Shown piece after piece: positions 48,703 to 57,594 of a DNA stretch of 64,000 bases. The notes beneath the pieces were generated by a model. It ran no database searches, had not been told where the DNA came from, and was given only the letters and a program-made list of their open reading frames with translations. The translations under genes and the position numbers were made by a program. The stretch covers positions 124,001 to 188,000 of the forward strand of contig JACJYN010000010.1 of NCBI GenBank assembly GCA_020636095.1, given 5' to 3'. Each line of letters begins with the position of its first letter. The first letter of the stretch is position 1. The stretch is from Lewinellaceae bacterium. GTDB lineage: Bacteria; Bacteroidota; Bacteroidia; Chitinophagales; Saprospiraceae.

Positions 48703-50241
48703 ATGAAAAAGAAAGTCATTATCATCGGCAGCGGAATGGCGGGCCTTTCAGCCGGCTGTTATTTGCGTATGAACGGGTACGAGACGGATTTATTCGAGAT
48801 GCAGGATGTTCCGGGAGGAGTCTGCACCTCCTGGCGCCGTGGGGAATACACGGTTGATTTTTGTTTACACTGGCTGGTGGGCTCCGGCAGTGCCAATTCC
48901 TTCTACAACCGCTGGAGCGAACTTATCGATATGGAGCACATTCAATTTATCGACCATGAGGAATACGCCCGGGTAGAAGATGAGCAGGGCCGTTGTATCC
49001 GACTGTTTACCAATGTAGACAGGTTGGAAGCGGAACTCCTGCAGAAAGCCCCGGAAGATAAACCGGAGATACTCCGCTTCACCGAGGCCATTCGCAAGCT
49101 AACCACCCTGGACCTGCCTTCCGAAAAGGCCGAAGAACTGGCCAACCTCTGGGACCGCATGAAGACGGCCTGGAAGATGCTCCCGTACCTGGGTTTATTT
49201 GGTAAATACATGCGGCTTTCCAATAAGGAATATGCTCAGCGCTTTAAAAACCCATTGCTGCGCAAAGCGATTACCAACCTCTTTGAGCCGGAAATGACTC
49301 TCATTTTTTCCATGATGACGCTGGCATGGATGCACACCCAATCCGCCGGCTACCCTATTGGCGGGTCCATGCGCTTTGCCCTCAAAGTAGCCCACCGCTA
49401 CCAGCGGCTGGGGGGCCGGATTAACTTCCACAGCCGGGTAGACAAGATTCTGGTTGAAGATAACCGGGCTGTCGGCATTCAGTTGGCGGACGGCAGCCAG
49501 CACTTTGCCGACTACGTCATCAGCGCCGCCGACGGGCACAGCACTATCTTTAAAATGCTGGAAGGCAAATACAGCAATCCGGAATTACTGAAAGCCTTTG
49601 AGAGCCGGCCTACTTTCCCCTCGCTGGTATTTGTAGCATTGGGGGTAGGCCGCAGTTTCGAGGGAGAACCGCACAGCCTGCTTTTTCCCTTATGCGCGCC
49701 TTTCCGGGTAGATAGCCAAACCACTATTGACGACCTCTACCTCCGCATCCACAACTTTGACCCCAGCCTGGCGCCGGAGGGTAAAACCCTGCTCACGGTA
49801 ATGATCGAGACCTACGATCACCGATTCTGGCAGCGGCTTTACGAGGAATCACCAGAGCAGTACCAGGCGGAGAAAGAGCGCATTGCTGAAACGGTGATCC
49901 ACGCGCTTGAACATCGCCTCGGCAATATTCAGGCCCATCTGGAAATGACCGACGTAGCCACCCCGGCCACTTTCATTCACTACACCAACAACTGGAAAGG
50001 GAGTTTTGAGGGCTGGCTGATCACGCCGGAAAGTGGCATGCAGCCGATCCCTCATCAGCTCGAAGGGCTCGATCATTTTTACCTTTGCGGGCACTGGGTG
50101 GCCGTGGGCGGCGGCCTGCCAACTGTTCTGCTCTCCGGCCGCGATGTGGCTCAGCTGATCTGCCATAACGATGGGCAGCCCTTTGTGGTGACTCCGCCGG
50201 TTGGGGATGAGGTACGGGAAAAGAGTAAGGTCATTCACTAA
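48703..50241 (+). CDS. NAD(P)/FAD-dependent oxidoreductase, phytoene desaturase-like
   Basis: A 512-residue flavoprotein with the dinucleotide-binding 'VIIIGSGMAGLSAGCYLRMNGYETDLFEMQDVPGGVCTSWRRGEYTVDFCLHWLVGSG' at the N-terminus and the C-terminal 'YLCGHWVAVGGGLPTVLLSGRDVAQLIC' of the CrtI/CrtH and retinol-saturase-like family. The substrate could be a carotenoid or another isoprenoid. No carotenoid cluster is near, so specificity is open. It is probably co-transcribed with the DUF2807 gene. Confidence 0.85.
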   Translation: MKKKVIIIGSGMAGLSAGCYLRMNGYETDLFEMQDVPGGVCTSWRRGEYTVDFCLHWLVGSGSANSFYNRWSELIDMEHIQFIDHEEYARVEDEQGRCIRLFTNVDRLEAELLQKAPEDKPEILRFTEAIRKLTTLDLPSEKAEELANLWDRMKTAWKMLPYLGLFGKYMRLSNKEYAQRFKNPLLRKAITNLFEPEMTLIFSMMTLAWMHTQSAGYPIGGSMRFALKVAHRYQRLGGRINFHSRVDKILVEDNRAVGIQLADGSQHFADYVISAADGHSTIFKMLEGKYSNPELLKAFESRPTFPSLVFVALGVGRSFEGEPHSLLFPLCAPFRVDSQTTIDDLYLRIHNFDPSLAPEGKTLLTVMIETYDHRFWQRLYEESPEQYQAEKERIAETVIHALEHRLGNIQAHLEMTDVATPATFIHYTNNWKGSFEGWLITPESGMQPIPHQLEGLDHFYLCGHWVAVGGGLPTVLLSGRDVAQLICHNDGQPFVVTPPVGDEVREKSKVIH

Positions 50242-50296
50242 GGGATTGCGCAAAATAACGACTCTAAATGGGTAAGTCATTGTTGCGCAATCCCTG
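50241..50296. repeat. 56-bp hairpin after the oxidoreductase gene
   Basis: AAGGGATTGCGCAA near 50241-50254 pairs with TTGCGCAATCCCT near 50284-50296. Inner bases (AATAACGACT with AGTCATTGTT) extend the stem with G-U pairs. There is no T-tract. It may be a small foldback element or a structured mRNA end. Confidence 0.65.
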
Positions 50297-50481
50297 ACTA
50301 CCATTGCTAAGAGTATGTCTGGATGCCAGGTTTGATGGCGAGAAGTTTCAGCTTTTTGATGAGATGAGGCACTTTTTGAAATTTGTAGCCTATCTGATAA
50401 AAATCACTACCTGTAGATGACAAAAGGCATTGAACCATATTCTACACTTCTTTAGCTTTGGGGCGCAAATAAAAAAGGCCC

Positions 50482-50997
50482 ATGCTCCTTAGTTTCATTA
50501 TTATTTTGGGGTCGGTGATAGGGTTATTCCTCATTTGGGTATTGTTCGCCCCTATTTCCATTAAAGCCGATACCTACCGCAGCGAGTACTACCTGAGTTG
50601 GAGAGGAATTGGCAAAGCGGAACTCATACCCCTGGCAGACGATATTCTGATCCGGCTGCGCATAGTATTCTGGAAAAAAGACTTCTACCCTTTGCACCCG
50701 CCGGCAGCAAAAGAGAAAAAAAAGGTGAAACCGGAAAGAGAAAAAAAGGGCAAAAGCCAGAGTGCCTTACCCTTCCGCCGGATCATTCAAGTACTTAAAT
50801 CCTTCCATATAAAATACTTCCGGCTGGAGGTAGACACCGACAATTACGTCTGGAACGCCTACCTCTGGCCGTTGGTATACGGAATCAACCCGCTCAGGCG
50901 GCACGTAGCGGTCAATTATCAGGGCAGGAATGAATGCCGGCTCCTGATCCGAAACCGGGCCTGGCGAATGGCCTGGGCGTGGCTGAGTAACCCTTAA
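50482..50997 (+). CDS. membrane-anchored protein, DUF2953-like
   Basis: A 171-residue protein with one N-terminal transmembrane helix ('LLSFIIILGSVIGLFLIWVLFAPISIKADTY'), a beta-rich segment, a very basic linker ('PAAKEKKKVKPEREKKGKS') and a helical C-terminus with 'FHIKYFRLEVDTDNYVWNAYLWPLVYGI'. This arrangement resembles DUF2953 (YtfI) proteins of Firmicutes. The assignment rests partly on the next gene being a GerW/YtfJ homologue, the same neighbour as in Bacillus. The function is unknown. Confidence 0.6.
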   Translation: MLLSFIIILGSVIGLFLIWVLFAPISIKADTYRSEYYLSWRGIGKAELIPLADDILIRLRIVFWKKDFYPLHPPAAKEKKKVKPEREKKGKSQSALPFRRIIQVLKSFHIKYFRLEVDTDNYVWNAYLWPLVYGINPLRRHVAVNYQGRNECRLLIRNRAWRMAWAWLSNP

Positions 50998-51039
50998 TCA
51001 CCCCTAAGCGATCCATCTATTCACTTAAATACTCCCATC

Positions 51040-51417
51040 ATGAAGATCAATCTAGAAGAGTTGCTACCCAAAATGACTGAATTCCTGAAGTCTGAAGCCA
51101 AGACGGATACCGTTATCGGCAAGCAGTTCCAGCTGGGAGAATTCAGCTGTGTGCCCGTCATCCGCCTGGGCATGGGCTTTGGCTCCGGCGGCGGCGAAGG
51201 CGAAGCGCCGAAGCAAGGCCACGGTGAAGGCATGGGGTTGGGCGGCGGCATCGGCATCGAACCCATCGGTTTTCTGGTAAGCCGCGGCGCTGAGATCAGC
51301 TTTGTTTCTACGCGCGCGAAAGGAAGCCTGAGCAGTGCTTTTGACAAAGCCCCGGAATTACTGGAAAAGTTTCTGGAACAGCAAAAAATGAAAAAGGAAG
51401 AAACCGTTGAGGCTTAA
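51040..51417 (+). CDS. GerW/YtfJ family protein
   Basis: A 125-residue protein of the spore-protein YtfJ/GerW family: 'DTVIGKQFQLGEFSCVPVIRLGMGFGSGGGEGEA', then 'GLGGGIGIEPIGFLVSRGAEISFVSTR'. GerW is named for spore germination in Bacillus, but homologues exist in many non-sporulating bacteria with unknown role. The C-terminus is a short helix ending in charged residues. It follows the DUF2953-like gene by 42 bp. Confidence 0.85.
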   Translation: MKINLEELLPKMTEFLKSEAKTDTVIGKQFQLGEFSCVPVIRLGMGFGSGGGEGEAPKQGHGEGMGLGGGIGIEPIGFLVSRGAEISFVSTRAKGSLSSAFDKAPELLEKFLEQQKMKKEETVEA

Positions 51418-51537
51418 CCAACAAACAACCGCAGTTCTAACCAAAGTGAGATCAAAGCCTGCCGCTGTAGCAATTACCGGTGGGCTTTGTTCGTTTTCCC
51501 GATGCACCTGTGCAATATTGATGAATAACAAATCCTC

Positions 51538-53607
51538 ATGAGTAAAAAACCTAAGGCCCGCCCCGGGCAAAGTTTCCCACTGGGAGCTACCGTTCAGGAT
51601 GGCGGTGTCAATTTTTGCATTTTCACCAAAAATGCTTCAGCTGTAGAGCTGTTACTTTTCGACCCGGAGGACCACCGCTACCCTTCCTATACATTCTGGC
51701 TGAATCCTCGTGAAAATAAGACTTTCTATTACTGGCACATTTTCATCACCCACCTCAAGCCCGGCCAGTTGTATGGCTGGCGGGTGTACGGGCCGTATGC
51801 CGCCAATAAAGGCTACCGGTTCGACGGCAATAAAGTATTGATCGACCCCTACACCCGTGCGGTGGTGATGGACAATTACGACCGGCAGGCGGCGATCGGC
51901 CCGGGTGACAACTGCGCAAAATCCATCAAGAGCGTCGTGGTAGGGGAAGGCGATTATGACTGGGAAGGCGACAAACCGCTGAACCGCCCCTTTTCCAAGT
52001 CCATTATTTACGAAATGCACGTTGGCGGGTTCACCAAACATCCCAGTTCGGGCTTGCCGGAGGAACTACGGGGCACCTACCGGGGCCTGATCGAAAAGAT
52101 TCCCTACCTCAAAAAACTGGGTATTACTGCTGTGGAGCTACTGCCCGTGCAACAGTTTGACCCCTATGATGTACCCAATGACCTAAGCAATTACTGGGGC
52201 TACAGCCCCATCGCTTTTTTTGCGCCCCATCACGCCTATGCCAGTACCTCGGACCCGCTGGCTGCTATCAATGAATTCCGGGATATGATCAAGGCACTGC
52301 ACCTGGCAGGTATCGAAGTCATCCTGGATGTGGTTTTCAATCACAGTGGCGAAGGAGATGAAACCGGGCCCACCCTTTCTTTCCGTGGCATCGAGAACCG
52401 GGCCTACTACATGCTCGATAAGGAGAACAGCCACTATATCTACCAGAACTTTGCCGGTACCGGCAATACGATGAACGCCAACCACTCAGTGGTGCGGCGT
52501 ATGATCCGCGACTGCCTGCGGTACTGGGTTTCCGAGATGCACATCGACGGCTTCCGCTTCGACCTGGCGGCCGTTCTTTCCCGGGATGAGGACGGGCGGC
52601 CGATCGAGAACCCGCCGGTGCTCTGGGAAATCGAGTCCGACCCGGTGCTGGCGCCCACCAAGATCATCGCCGAGGCCTGGGATGTCCACCAGTATCAGGT
52701 CGGCTCTTTCGTGGGAGACAAGTGGGCGGAATGGAATGGAAAGTACCGGGACGATATCCGGCGCTTTGTAAAAGGTGACAACGGCATGGCCACCACCATG
52801 AGCAACCGGATTACCGCCAGCCCCGACCTGTTTCAGAAACTCCTGCGCGACCCCAACCGCAGCATCAATTTCATTACCTGCCATGATGGCTTCACTTTGA
52901 ACGACCTGGTGTCCTATAACGAAAAACACAACTTAGCCAATGGGGAGGGCAACCGCGACGGCCACAACGGCAATCTCAGCTGGAACTGCGGAGTAGAAGG
53001 CCCCACCGATGACCCCAGGGTGGAAAAAATGCGCCAAAAACAGATCAGAAATTTCCTCGCCCTGCTAATGGTCAGCCAGGGCACGCCTATGCTGCTCATG
53101 GGCGACGAGGTGCGGCACAGCCAGCAAGGTAACAACAATGCCTACTGCCAGGATAATGAGATCAGCTGGTTCAACTGGGGGCTGGTGAAGAAAAACCAGG
53201 GCCTGCTCCGCTTTGTACAAATGCTGAACGCTTTTAACCTGGCCACCGAATTTTGCCAGGAAGAATGGTACTGGAACGCTCCGGGCCACCTGGGAGGCTC
53301 TTCCTGCGTTTTTCACGGCATCGAACTCGATAAACCGGACTTTGGATACAGCTCCCATACCCTTGCCTTTACGTTAAAGAATCCAAATTACAATAAACGC
53401 CTGCACGTCATGCTCAATATGTATTGGGGCCCACTGGAGTTTGAGTTGCCCCATAGCCGACAGTGGAAATGGAAAAAGGTCATCAATACGGCCGCGCCAA
53501 GCCCGGAAGATATCTATTCGGAAGAGGATGCCCCGCTGATTCGAAAAAAGAAGTTGAAACTGGAAGGCCGCTCGATAGTGGTGGCCCAGGCATTGAAGGG
53601 GAGATAG
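51538..53607 (+). CDS. glgX: glycogen debranching enzyme GlgX
   Basis: A 689-residue isoamylase-type GH13 enzyme that removes alpha-1,6 branches from glycogen. The N-terminal CBM48 domain begins 'GQSFPLGATVQDGGVNFCIFTKNASAVELLLFD'. The catalytic barrel has 'EVILDVVFNHSGEGDE' (region I), 'DGFRFDLAAVL' (region II, nucleophile Asp), 'IIAEAWD' (region III, acid Glu) and 'NFITCHDGFTLNDLVSYNEKHN' (region IV, Asp). All catalytic residues are present, unlike in the amylase-like protein at 37945. The length is typical. No other glycogen genes are in the window. Confidence 0.95.
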   Translation: MSKKPKARPGQSFPLGATVQDGGVNFCIFTKNASAVELLLFDPEDHRYPSYTFWLNPRENKTFYYWHIFITHLKPGQLYGWRVYGPYAANKGYRFDGNKVLIDPYTRAVVMDNYDRQAAIGPGDNCAKSIKSVVVGEGDYDWEGDKPLNRPFSKSIIYEMHVGGFTKHPSSGLPEELRGTYRGLIEKIPYLKKLGITAVELLPVQQFDPYDVPNDLSNYWGYSPIAFFAPHHAYASTSDPLAAINEFRDMIKALHLAGIEVILDVVFNHSGEGDETGPTLSFRGIENRAYYMLDKENSHYIYQNFAGTGNTMNANHSVVRRMIRDCLRYWVSEMHIDGFRFDLAAVLSRDEDGRPIENPPVLWEIESDPVLAPTKIIAEAWDVHQYQVGSFVGDKWAEWNGKYRDDIRRFVKGDNGMATTMSNRITASPDLFQKLLRDPNRSINFITCHDGFTLNDLVSYNEKHNLANGEGNRDGHNGNLSWNCGVEGPTDDPRVEKMRQKQIRNFLALLMVSQGTPMLLMGDEVRHSQQGNNNAYCQDNEISWFNWGLVKKNQGLLRFVQMLNAFNLATEFCQEEWYWNAPGHLGGSSCVFHGIELDKPDFGYSSHTLAFTLKNPNYNKRLHVMLNMYWGPLEFELPHSRQWKWKKVINTAAPSPEDIYSEEDAPLIRKKKLKLEGRSIVVAQALKGR

Positions 53608-53961
53608 GGAAGAGAAGGGGGGGATGTATGATGTGGTGATGTGGTGATATAGTGTCGGGGATAGTTCAAATTTCTGTGTCTTCTGAGGGTATCCGTCTAA
53701 AGTTGGACAGAATGGGCTGGGGTTGTGTACGCCTGCCCCGTACCCGAAGGGGCGGGGATGTGCGGACACAGTGGGAGCCCTTGTGTGTACGTTGTACGAG
53801 GCTGTCCAACGTTAGAATGGTAGCCTCTTCTGAAAAACGCCCCTTGATTTTCAGGAACTTGCGAACAGCGAATTGCGAACAGCCCCCTCTCAGGGTTTTG
53901 CAATATCACCACATCATTATATCACCACATCACTTTACCGATTGCAAGAGAGGCCCTGAAG
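53608..53961. other. 354-bp noncoding region with several dispersed repeats
   Basis: No gene was found. It has inverted and direct runs of the ATCACCAC microsatellite at each end, an inverted pair AAGTTGGACAG (about 53700) and CTGTCCAACGTT (about 53801), a 'gtgtacgttgtacgag' word, and 'cttgcgaacagcgaattgcg' (about 53857). It also carries the 13-mer TGGGAGCCCTTGT at 53772-53784, identical to the 5' part of the common CRISPR repeat. Confidence 0.55.
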
Positions 53962-54222
53962 TTAAACCTCGAGCCCATTCACCGCTTCGACCCCGATGAT
54001 CTCCGGTATCCTGCCCATAATGGCTTGTTCGATGCCCGCTTTCATGGTCATGAGGGTCATGCTGCAATTTTCGCAGGTGCCGAGCCACTTGATCTTTACC
54101 ACTTTGTCTTCCGTCACTTCGACTACTTCAACGTTGCCGCCGTCTACAGCCAGGTGGGGCCGTACGGCGTTTAACGCTTCATCTACACGTTCCAGAAGGC
54201 CTTGCTTTTCTTTATTTGACAT
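53962..54222 (-). CDS. NifU-like Fe-S scaffold protein
   Basis: An 86-residue NifU C-terminal domain protein with the cluster-binding 'GTCENCSMTLMTMKAGIEQAIMGRIPEIIGVEAVNG' (CxxC) motif and the leading 'VRPHLAVDGGNVEVVEVTEDKVVKIKW' block. It can hold a transient [4Fe-4S] cluster for transfer to apoproteins. It is 8 bp downstream of the Mrp gene on the same strand, so the two Fe-S factors are co-expressed. Confidence 0.93.
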   Translation of the reverse strand: MSNKEKQGLLERVDEALNAVRPHLAVDGGNVEVVEVTEDKVVKIKWLGTCENCSMTLMTMKAGIEQAIMGRIPEIIGVEAVNGLEV

Positions 54223-54230
54223 ATCATTGG

Positions 54231-55325
54231 TTATGTATTGATCTTGACTATATTAGTCGGCCCCATTTTTTCATTGCGGGCAGCCACTTGCTTAAGCGTA
54301 TTTTCCGCCACCTTCATAAAAGCTTCGGTAGCAAAGGGAACATCCTTGAGCACGATGGGGGCGCCTTCGTCCCCCGATTCTCTGATACGCTGTACGATCG
54401 GCACCTGCCCAAGCAGTTGAGCATGGCCCAATTTAGCCAGTTTTTCTCCTCCCCCTTGCCCGAACAGGAAGTACTTGTTGTCCGGCAATTCCTCGGGAGT
54501 AAACCACGACATATTTTCCACAATGCCCAGGATAGGGACATTAACAGAGGGCATCAGGAACATGTTCATGGCCTTGAGCGCATCTGCGACGGCCACCTCC
54601 TGGGGCGTAGTGACCATAATCGCCCCGGTGACGGGAACGGTCTGCACCAGGGTGAGCTGAATATCACCGGTTCCCGGGGGCAGGTCGACGATCAGAAAGT
54701 CCAGTTCGGGCCAGATCGTGTCTTCGAAGAACTGCTTGATGATGCCTCCCAGGCGCGGCCCCCGCAAAACGACGGCCTGCTCCGGCTCGATAATAAAGCC
54801 GATGGACATGACCGGCATGCCAAAGGCCTCCAGAGGAATGATTTTGGGTTCACCGTAGACCTCCTGTACCTTGGGCCGATGGCCCTGCAGGCCGAGCATG
54901 GTGGGAATAGACGGCCCGTAAAGGTCGGCGTCGATAAGGCCTACTTTGGCGCCCAGCTTCTTCAAGCCCAGAGCCAAATTGACCGAAACAGTAGACTTGC
55001 CCACCCCGCCTTTGCCGGAAGCCACCGCAATGATATTTTTCACGTGCGATAAGGGGCTGGCCGGCTCCTGGGCGTTGCCCGTGCGGGAGATCATATGCAC
55101 ATTGACGTTCGCTTCGGGATAAATCTCCTGAACCGCCTGTATACAGGCGAAATTGAGATCTGATTTATGTTTGATCTCCATCGTAGGCAACTCAATGGAA
55201 AAATTGACATCATTGCCCTTCACTTCCAGATCGCGAACCATACTCATGGTAATGATATCCTGCCCGCTTTTTGGATCGGTAACCTTGGTGAGCGCTTCCA
55301 CAACTTTGCTAGTCTCGATATTCAT
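54231..55325 (-). CDS. apbC: Mrp/ApbC-type Fe-S carrier P-loop ATPase
   Basis: A 364-residue protein with an N-terminal DUF59/MIP18-like domain (residues 1-85) and a P-loop domain. The deviant Walker A is 'ASGKGGVGKSTVSVNLALGLKKLG', and 'DADLYGPSIPTMLGL' and 'FLIVDLPPGTGDIQLT' are the other nucleotide motifs. In Mrp proteins a C-terminal CxxC binds the cluster; here the block 'ENMSWFTPEELPDNKYFLFGQGG' carries no CxxC, so that motif seems lost, as in a number of Bacteroidota homologues. It forms a pair with nifU. Confidence 0.93.
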   Translation of the reverse strand: MNIETSKVVEALTKVTDPKSGQDIITMSMVRDLEVKGNDVNFSIELPTMEIKHKSDLNFACIQAVQEIYPEANVNVHMISRTGNAQEPASPLSHVKNIIAVASGKGGVGKSTVSVNLALGLKKLGAKVGLIDADLYGPSIPTMLGLQGHRPKVQEVYGEPKIIPLEAFGMPVMSIGFIIEPEQAVVLRGPRLGGIIKQFFEDTIWPELDFLIVDLPPGTGDIQLTLVQTVPVTGAIMVTTPQEVAVADALKAMNMFLMPSVNVPILGIVENMSWFTPEELPDNKYFLFGQGGGEKLAKLGHAQLLGQVPIVQRIRESGDEGAPIVLKDVPFATEAFMKVAENTLKQVAARNEKMGPTNIVKINT

Positions 55326-55575
55326 GTATAGCCTGGTACTATTTTTATTTAGATTAAGATTAATTATGTTGCCAGATGCAAAATTACAAACAAATAACAG
55401 GATACAAGAGTTTTGCAGTTTGTTTTCCCCTTAACTTCTTCAATTGCCGGGTTAAAAATTTATTTTTGTGCCGCTGTAGATGTGGTTAGAAAAACGACTT
55501 CCCCTTTTCCAGGGCCTGTAAATGGGGCTCGTTCATTCGCCCTGTTTTTTTAAGGTTATTTACTTATGCATCGAT

Positions 55576-57579
55576 ATGAGAGTGTTCAATGATCTGAAAA
55601 ACCTGCCTACTTTTCGCAATGCCGTTGTGACCATTGGGTCCTTCGATGGCGTCCACCTGGGCCATCAACAGATTCTCAAGAAAGTCAACGACCTGGCGAA
55701 CAGCGTGGACGGGGAAAGTATTGTCATCACTTTCCACCCGCACCCCCGCCTGGTGGTCTATCCGAAAGACAGCAGCATGAAGCTGATCACCACCATCGAC
55801 GAGAAGGTGCAGCTCATGGAGCGCTATCAGGTCGATAACGTAGTGGTGGCGCCGTTCACCATTGAGTTTTCCCAGCAGAGTGCCGACGAATACATCCAGA
55901 AGTTCCTGGTCGAAAAGTTTCACCCCAAATACATCGTCATCGGTTATGACCACCGCTTTGGCCTCAACCGGCAGGGAGACATCAACTACCTGAAATGGCA
56001 CGGGCAGGAAGGCGGCTACAAGGTCATAGAGATTGCCAAACACGAGGTGGAAGACATGGCTGTTAGTTCCAGTAAGATCCGAAATGCGATGGAAAAGGGA
56101 GATGTGGGCGCAGCGCAGCGGCTGCTCGGCCACGCATTCACCCTCACCGGCGCCGTGGTGCATGGCAATAAAATTGGAAACAAGCTCGGCTTCCCAACGG
56201 CTAATATCGATATCGGCCAGAAGCACAAGCTGACGCCGCCGACGGGTATTTATGCGGTGAACGTGCTGCACAACCGGCAGCGCTACGGCGGCATGTTGTA
56301 TATCGGCAGCCGCCCCACCCTGCGGGAATACAAAAACCAGACAATAGAAGTCAATATTTTTGGTTTTAACAAAGACATCTACGGGGACAAAATTCAGCTG
56401 GAAATGGTAGAGCGCATACGAGACGATGTGCAGTTTGAAAAGCTGGAGGAACTGAAAAAGCAGCTTGAAAAGGACAGATTATCAGCAAAGAAAATCCTCG
56501 AGGCCCGACAGCAGCCTCGGGAGGAAAAAAAAATGAGCCAGTACCCCCGGGTGGCCATCGTCATTCTCAACTATAACGGACAAGCCTATCTCGAGCAATT
56601 CCTGCCCAGCGTATTGGCAAGCACCTACCCCAACTACGAGGTGACCGTAGCGGATAACGGCTCACTCGATGACTCCCTTGCCTTCCTGGGAGAGCGCTTT
56701 CCCCAGGTAAAAACCCTTGACCTGAAGGGCAACCACGGTTACGCCAGGGGCTACAACCTGGCGTTGCAACAAATTGAGGCGCCCTATTACATCCTTCTCA
56801 ATTCGGATGTGGAAGTACTGGAAGGATGGATCGAGCCCATCATCGAACTCATGGAACGGGACCCCAGCGTCGGCGCCTGTCAACCCAAGATCAAAGCCTA
56901 TCACAACCGCAACCACTTCGAATACGCCGGCGCCGCCGGCGGCTGGCTGGATGCGCTCGGTTACCCCTTCTGCCGGGGCCGCATTTTTTCTGTTACTGAA
57001 CGCGACAGCGGGCAATATGAAGAGACGCAGGAAATCTTCTGGGCCACCGGCGCCGCTCTTTTCGTACGCAGCCAGCTTTTCCGGGAGTTAGGCGGCTTCG
57101 ACCCCGATTACTTTGCCCATGCCGAAGAGATCGACTTCTGCTGGCGCATCAAGCGCGCCGGATATAAAGTAATGGCACGCCCTCGTTCGGTAGTTTATCA
57201 CGTGGGAGGTGGCACGCTGAATTACAATACACCTCAAAAAGCTTACCTCAACTTCCGGAACAGCCTCTTCAACCTGCTCAAAAACGAAGAGAGCCACCGC
57301 CTTTGGTGGCTGATCCCGCTCCGCCTGCTGCTCGACGGGATGGCGGGAGGGCTTTTTCTGTTTCAGGGTAAGTTCGATCACATCCGGAGCATTCTCCGGG
57401 CACACCGCAGCTTTTACGCCAATTTTAGTAAGATGCTGAAAAAGCGGCCCCAAATCAGCGAGCGCATTCAAAAGGTGAGCATCAGCCCGGCGCCCAATAT
57501 GGCGGGCCGCTATCCCGGCAGCATTGTCTGGCAGTACTACGCCCGGGGCAAAAAATATTTCAAAAACCTGGTTATTTGA
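55576..57579 (+). CDS. RibF-type FAD synthetase fused in frame to a GT2 glycosyltransferase
   Basis: One frame of 667 codons from ATG 55576 covers two complete proteins. Codons 1-319 are bifunctional riboflavin kinase/FAD synthetase (RibF): 'VVTIGSFDGVHLGHQQILKKV', 'VIGYDHRFGLNRQGD' and the kinase block 'GNKIGNKLGFPTANIDI'. From ATG 56533-56535 the frame encodes a full GT2 enzyme: 'YPRVAIVILNYNGQAYLEQFLPSV', 'YYILLNSDVEVLEGW', 'WATGAALFVRSQLFRELGGFDPDYFAHAEEIDFCWR'. The joint is GGGAGG, then nine A, then ATGA: a ribosome binding site, a slippery tract and an overlapping start/stop. Losing one A would end RibF at that TGA. It may be two coupled genes with an indel, a slippage-controlled fusion, or a true fusion. 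Confidence 0.85.
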   Translation: MRVFNDLKNLPTFRNAVVTIGSFDGVHLGHQQILKKVNDLANSVDGESIVITFHPHPRLVVYPKDSSMKLITTIDEKVQLMERYQVDNVVVAPFTIEFSQQSADEYIQKFLVEKFHPKYIVIGYDHRFGLNRQGDINYLKWHGQEGGYKVIEIAKHEVEDMAVSSSKIRNAMEKGDVGAAQRLLGHAFTLTGAVVHGNKIGNKLGFPTANIDIGQKHKLTPPTGIYAVNVLHNRQRYGGMLYIGSRPTLREYKNQTIEVNIFGFNKDIYGDKIQLEMVERIRDDVQFEKLEELKKQLEKDRLSAKKILEARQQPREEKKMSQYPRVAIVILNYNGQAYLEQFLPSVLASTYPNYEVTVADNGSLDDSLAFLGERFPQVKTLDLKGNHGYARGYNLALQQIEAPYYILLNSDVEVLEGWIEPIIELMERDPSVGACQPKIKAYHNRNHFEYAGAAGGWLDALGYPFCRGRIFSVTERDSGQYEETQEIFWATGAALFVRSQLFRELGGFDPDYFAHAEEIDFCWRIKRAGYKVMARPRSVVYHVGGGTLNYNTPQKAYLNFRNSLFNLLKNEESHRLWWLIPLRLLLDGMAGGLFLFQGKFDHIRSILRAHRSFYANFSKMLKKRPQISERIQKVSISPAPNMAGRYPGSIVWQYYARGKKYFKNLVI

Positions 57580-57594
57580 CAAAAAAGGTGAATC

